From Candidatus Bathyarchaeota archaeon (GTDB lineage: Archaea; Thermoproteota; Bathyarchaeia; Bathyarchaeales; SOJC01): a stretch of DNA of 8,739 nt. Below, in pieces: positions 6,811-8,739 of this stretch. The notes below the pieces were generated by a model, which saw only the letters and a list, made by a program, of their open reading frames with translations, had not been told where the DNA came from and did no database searches. Position 1 is the stretch's first letter. Each line of letters opens with the position of its first letter. Location: contig DAOWHM010000053.1 of NCBI GenBank assembly GCA_030641425.1, positions 1-8,739 of the forward strand, read 5' to 3'. A program made the position numbers and the translations under genes.

Positions 6811-8310
6811 TTATGTGATGTTTTCCACATCAATTTCGTAGAGTCTTCCTGTTTCCTTATGACCAGACTCGAATCTTTTGCGCATCCAGTTTGCCAGTCT
6901 TTGAGCAAGAGGTGTTGGATATTCGCCTGTTGCGCAGCCAAAACAGAGATCTTCTTTCTTCATCCCTGTGGCTTTGACGAATCCTTTGATTGATTGGAAG
7001 TTCACTGAATTCGCTCCTATTATCTTCGCAATTTCCTCGGGTGTCTTTGTGGAGCCAATTAGTTCTCCATAAGTCGCCATATCAATACCATAGAAACATG
7101 GTCCTATGATGCGGGGAAACGTGATGAATAAATGTATCTCTTTTGCACCAAATTTACGCACTTTATCGACAACGACTCTTGTAGTATCCCCTCTGACGAT
7201 GCTGTCGTCGACAAGGATGAGATTTCTACCTGATATTCTATGGTCTACAATATTCAGTTTTCGATTTATCGTTGAATAGCGCTCTTGCGAGAGTAGGATG
7301 AAGGCTCGGTCAGTGACATATCGGTGTCTCCGAGTACCTCGTTCCCATCGCAGTCCTGTTTCTTCGTGGAGTCCATAAGCCGCATCATCACTTGTTTCGG
7401 GTAAGGAAAAAATCACATCTGAATTCTTGACGATGTCAGCATATTCTCTTCCAAGATTTTTTCCAAATCCCTCTCTAACTTCATAAACATAACTGCCGTT
7501 CAGCTTCGAGTCTGGACGGGCAAAGTATGCAAATTCAAAGGCGCAAAGGGCTTTTCTCTTCGGGACCACAATCTGCTTCCGTTCAAAGTTTCCTTCAACA
7601 GCTTTGACAAACTCACCCGGTTGTATTTCAAAACCATGGTCAAATCCGTTGATGTCAAACCCGACAGTCTCAGAAGAGAAAGCGCAGATGTTTCCTTCAG
7701 GGTTGCAGCCTGTGCTTAGTGGTCGCAAACCATAAGGGTCTTTGAAGGCAAACAGTTCACCTTCATGAGTAATTCCACTTACAGAAAAAGCGCCTTCAAC
7801 TTCATTAATACATGTCTTAACCGCTGAATGTAAGTCTTGGCCTTGCATCAATTCAACTGCAAGATTTCTACAGATCAATTCAGCATCGCAGTCGTACGAG
7901 AAGCATGGAAAAGTCTTACAGAGTTCTTTCTTTAAGCGTATGGTGTTGACGATGTTTCCGTTAAATGATAAAGCTAGCTTGACCTTATCTGTTTCCACAG
8001 TGACAGGTTGAGTGCCTCTTATGAGTGCCTCTTTATTCAACCTCCCAGAAGTTGTGTATCTCACATTTCCAATGCCTACGTGCCCAGGTAAGCGTGATAG
8101 CCATCTGGGAATGTCGCTTGCTTTAATTTTTGGAATTAGATCTAGTCCTCTATGGACGTTAAACTTAGTATCGTATGTCAAGAAGCCGTGTGATTGGTGG
8201 CCTCGGTGGTTTTGAGCACGCATGCCCCAATAGATGTAGGGAAATATGGGGTTCTGTTTAAAATCGATAGCAGCGAATACTCCGCACTCCGTTCCAACAG
8301 TGTCGTCCAT
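6811..8310 (-). CDS. purF: Amidophosphoribosyltransferase (glutamine PRPP amidotransferase)
   Basis: PurF makes phosphoribosylamine from PRPP and glutamine, the committed purine step. The 499-residue protein has an eight-residue leader (MDDTVGTE) before Cys9, the predicted N-terminal nucleophile exposed by propeptide cleavage. The class II glutaminase domain shows HRGHQSHG (35-42), RYTTSG (84-89), NGNI (117-120) and Asp142. KDPYGLRPL (190-198) links onward. Four cysteines, C256 (ALCAFE), C405 (GPCFYG) and C456/C459 (CFGC), match the four [4Fe-4S] ligands of the Bacillus-type enzyme. The PRPP loop LVDDSIVRGDTTR (366-378) has Asp where GTT is usual. GAGG lies 4 nt before the ATG at 8310. It is the first gene of the minus-strand block and should respond to the control region in 8311-8565. 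Low-oxygen life is suggested by the cluster ligands but not proven. Confidence 0.97.
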   Translation of the reverse strand: MDDTVGTECGVFAAIDFKQNPIFPYIYWGMRAQNHRGHQSHGFLTYDTKFNVHRGLDLIPKIKASDIPRWLSRLPGHVGIGNVRYTTSGRLNKEALIRGTQPVTVETDKVKLALSFNGNIVNTIRLKKELCKTFPCFSYDCDAELICRNLAVELMQGQDLHSAVKTCINEVEGAFSVSGITHEGELFAFKDPYGLRPLSTGCNPEGNICAFSSETVGFDINGFDHGFEIQPGEFVKAVEGNFERKQIVVPKRKALCAFEFAYFARPDSKLNGSYVYEVREGFGKNLGREYADIVKNSDVIFSLPETSDDAAYGLHEETGLRWERGTRRHRYVTDRAFILLSQERYSTINRKLNIVDHRISGRNLILVDDSIVRGDTTRVVVDKVRKFGAKEIHLFITFPRIIGPCFYGIDMATYGELIGSTKTPEEIAKIIGANSVNFQSIKGFVKATGMKKEDLCFGCATGEYPTPLAQRLANWMRKRFESGHKETGRLYEIDVENIT

Positions 8311-8358
8311 AGTTCCTCAATTGCGAATACAGTTATTTATCAATTTTGCACATCTTTG

Positions 8359-8376
8359 GAAATAAGAATTTACAGT
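8359..8376 (-). promoter_or_regulatory. Candidate promoter of the purF operon
   Basis: The minus strand reads GTAAA-TT-CTTATTT (8373-8360), a fair BRE/TATA match. It predicts a start near 8337 and a leader of roughly 27 nt that would include the GAGGA ribosome site at 8314-8318. An alternative box, TTGATAAATA (8343-8334), would put the start almost at the ATG and leave the ribosome site untranscribed, so the upstream box is preferred. Confidence 0.35.
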
Positions 8377-8381
8377 AAATT
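8367..8381. promoter_or_regulatory. Palindromic operator candidate AATTTAC-A-GTAAATT
   Basis: A perfect 7-bp inverted repeat with one central base overlaps the BRE part of the preferred purF promoter. A further GTAAA half-site follows at 8382-8386. A dimeric regulator bound here would block TFB/TBP. AT-rich palindromes can arise by chance, and no second copy is seen in the window. Confidence 0.4.
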
Positions 8382-8473
8382 GTAAAATGGCTAAGGATAT
8401 TTTATGGGATCCAAAGGAGAAGTTAAACTAAGCTTTAGGCGAACAGTGGGTATATCTCCCGCACAATCCCATT

Positions 8474-8485
8474 TGCATGCATGCA
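8474..8485. promoter_or_regulatory. 12-bp perfect palindrome TGCATGCATGCA next to the aminotransferase promoter
   Basis: The site is a perfect palindrome built from overlapping GCAT units and ends just 2 bp before the BRE of the downstream promoter. That is a typical location for an archaeal activator or repressor site. No protein is known to bind it; function is inference from position and symmetry. Confidence 0.35.
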
Positions 8486-8486
8486 C

Positions 8487-8502
8487 GTAAATCTTATATA
8501 TA
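8487..8502 (+). promoter_or_regulatory. Archaeal BRE/TATA promoter of the aminotransferase gene
   Basis: GTAAATC-TTATATATA is a strong match to the archaeal BRE plus TATA consensus. With the box centre near 8498, transcription should begin around 8522-8526, giving a leader of about 40 nt that contains the AGGTG ribosome site before the TTG at 8566. Confidence 0.6.
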
Positions 8503-8555
8503 TTATCACTATCTTGGCGACTATACAAAGATTTCCACAAGCAATGCAGAGAAGA

Positions 8556-8560
8556 AGGTG
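8556..8560 (+). promoter_or_regulatory. Shine-Dalgarno site deciding the TTG start at 8566
   Basis: AGGTG lies 5 nt before the TTG at 8566. The frame has no ATG between the upstream stop at 8488-8490 and the ATG at 8611, so this site is the main argument for the TTG start. Confidence 0.5.
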
Positions 8561-8565
8561 TTGAT

Positions 8566-8739
8566 TTGATAGAAGACCTAACAGCATTCTATTCTAAAGC
8601 AGCTCTGAACATGAAGCGGTCAGAAATCAGGGAGCTCCTTAAAGTAACACGTCGTCCAGATATCATCTCCTTTGCTGGCGGACTTCCTGATCCCCAGACT
8701 TTTCCCACTAAAGACTTGGAAGACATCTCATGCAAGCTA
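8566..8739 (+). CDS. PLP-dependent aminotransferase, LysN / 2-aminoadipate aminotransferase-like (partial, N-terminus)
   Basis: Only the first 58 residues are inside the window; the frame is open to the last base. The sequence has SEIRELLKVTRRPDIISFAGG followed by LPDPQTFP, the hallmark N-terminal segment of the class I/II fold-type I aminotransferases that include LysN, 2-aminoadipate and branched-chain or aromatic aminotransferases. The PLP lysine lies beyond the edge, so substrate and activity cannot be judged. The TTG at 8566 is chosen because of the AGGTG 5 nt upstream and because residues before the ATG at 8611 (AFYSKAALNMKRSEIRELL) still resemble the family N-terminus. A strong TATA box lies about 65 bp upstream. 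It is divergent from purF and shares its control region. A link to the saccharopine dehydrogenase-like gene at the other end of the block is possible through lysine/2-aminoadipate metabolism, but this is inference. Confidence 0.82.
   Translation, partial: MIEDLTAFYSKAALNMKRSEIRELLKVTRRPDIISFAGGLPDPQTFPTKDLEDISCKL

Larger units (their letters stand above)
8311..8565. other. Divergent intergenic control region between purF and the aminotransferase gene
   Basis: This 255-bp stretch carries a promoter candidate for each flanking gene, the AATTTAC palindrome on the purF side and the TGCATGCATGCA palindrome on the aminotransferase side. The central part (about 8390-8470) contains only very short ORFs without convincing signals. 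No tRNA-like or riboswitch-like structure was recognised. Confidence 0.6.

Noticed and set aside
6801..6813. TCTCTTGAGA inverted repeat at the purF stop as a terminator between purF and purD.
   Set aside because: The stem is only 4 bp with a 2-nt loop and no T-tract; the 36-bp spacing and functional link favour read-through.
8387..8490. Two short plus-strand ORFs in the divergent region: 14 codons from ATG 8387 and 28 codons from ATG 8404.
   Set aside because: Neither has a convincing ribosome site or recognisable sequence, and they overlap each other in different frames within a promoter region; random occurrence is likely.
1..8739. CRISPR arrays, insertion sequences, tRNA or rRNA genes, toxin-antitoxin or defence genes.
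   Set aside because: No repeat-spacer pattern, transposase motif, cloverleaf-like sequence or small defence gene pair was seen on reading both strands.

Overview
The window is a gene-dense piece of an archaeal chromosome. The assignment rests on an unmistakable formylmethanofuran:tetrahydromethanopterin formyltransferase (Ftr), a HAD protein resembling the EhaR family of methanogens, archaeal-style PurD and PurF variants, BRE/TATA-type promoters and GGAGG/AGGTG ribosome binding sites. Base composition looks moderate (low-to-mid 40s % GC by eye). The gene mix fits an uncultured archaeon with tetrahydromethanopterin (H4MPT)-linked C1 metabolism, for example a Bathyarchaeia-like lineage or a methanogen relative; the lineage is inference and cannot be fixed from this window.

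Layout. Positions 1-1133 (+) hold the 3' end of purL followed by purQ, overlapping or abutting at the purL stop. A 68-bp convergent gap with a small stem-loop separates them from a long minus-strand block. Read in transcription order from the right, that block is purF (8310-6811), purD (6774-5365), an EhaR-like HAD phosphatase (5364-4279), ftr (4239-3334), a PfkB-family kinase (3337-2405) and, behind its own good promoter, a saccharopine/lysine-6-dehydrogenase-family oxidoreductase (2347-1202). purD and the HAD gene touch with no spacer, and ftr and pfkB overlap by 4 bp, so at least purF to pfkB looks like one transcription unit. A 255-bp divergent intergenic region (8311-8565) separates purF from the 5' end of a LysN-like aminotransferase gene (8566 to the window edge, TTG start).

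How the genes fit together. PurF and PurD catalyse purine steps 1 and 2, and PurL/PurQ (with PurS, not seen here) step 4. Ftr moves a formyl group between methanofuran and H4MPT. Archaeal purine synthesis usually takes its two formyl carbons from formate or C1 carriers, so co-transcription of ftr with purF/purD plausibly couples C1 supply to purine demand. The HAD phosphatase and PfkB kinase, placed on either side of ftr, have unknown substrates and are the best candidates for something undescribed. The two amino-acid genes at the flanks suggest a lysine/2-aminoadipate theme but prove nothing. Nothing here looks mobile: no RNA gene, CRISPR array, insertion sequence or broken gene was seen.
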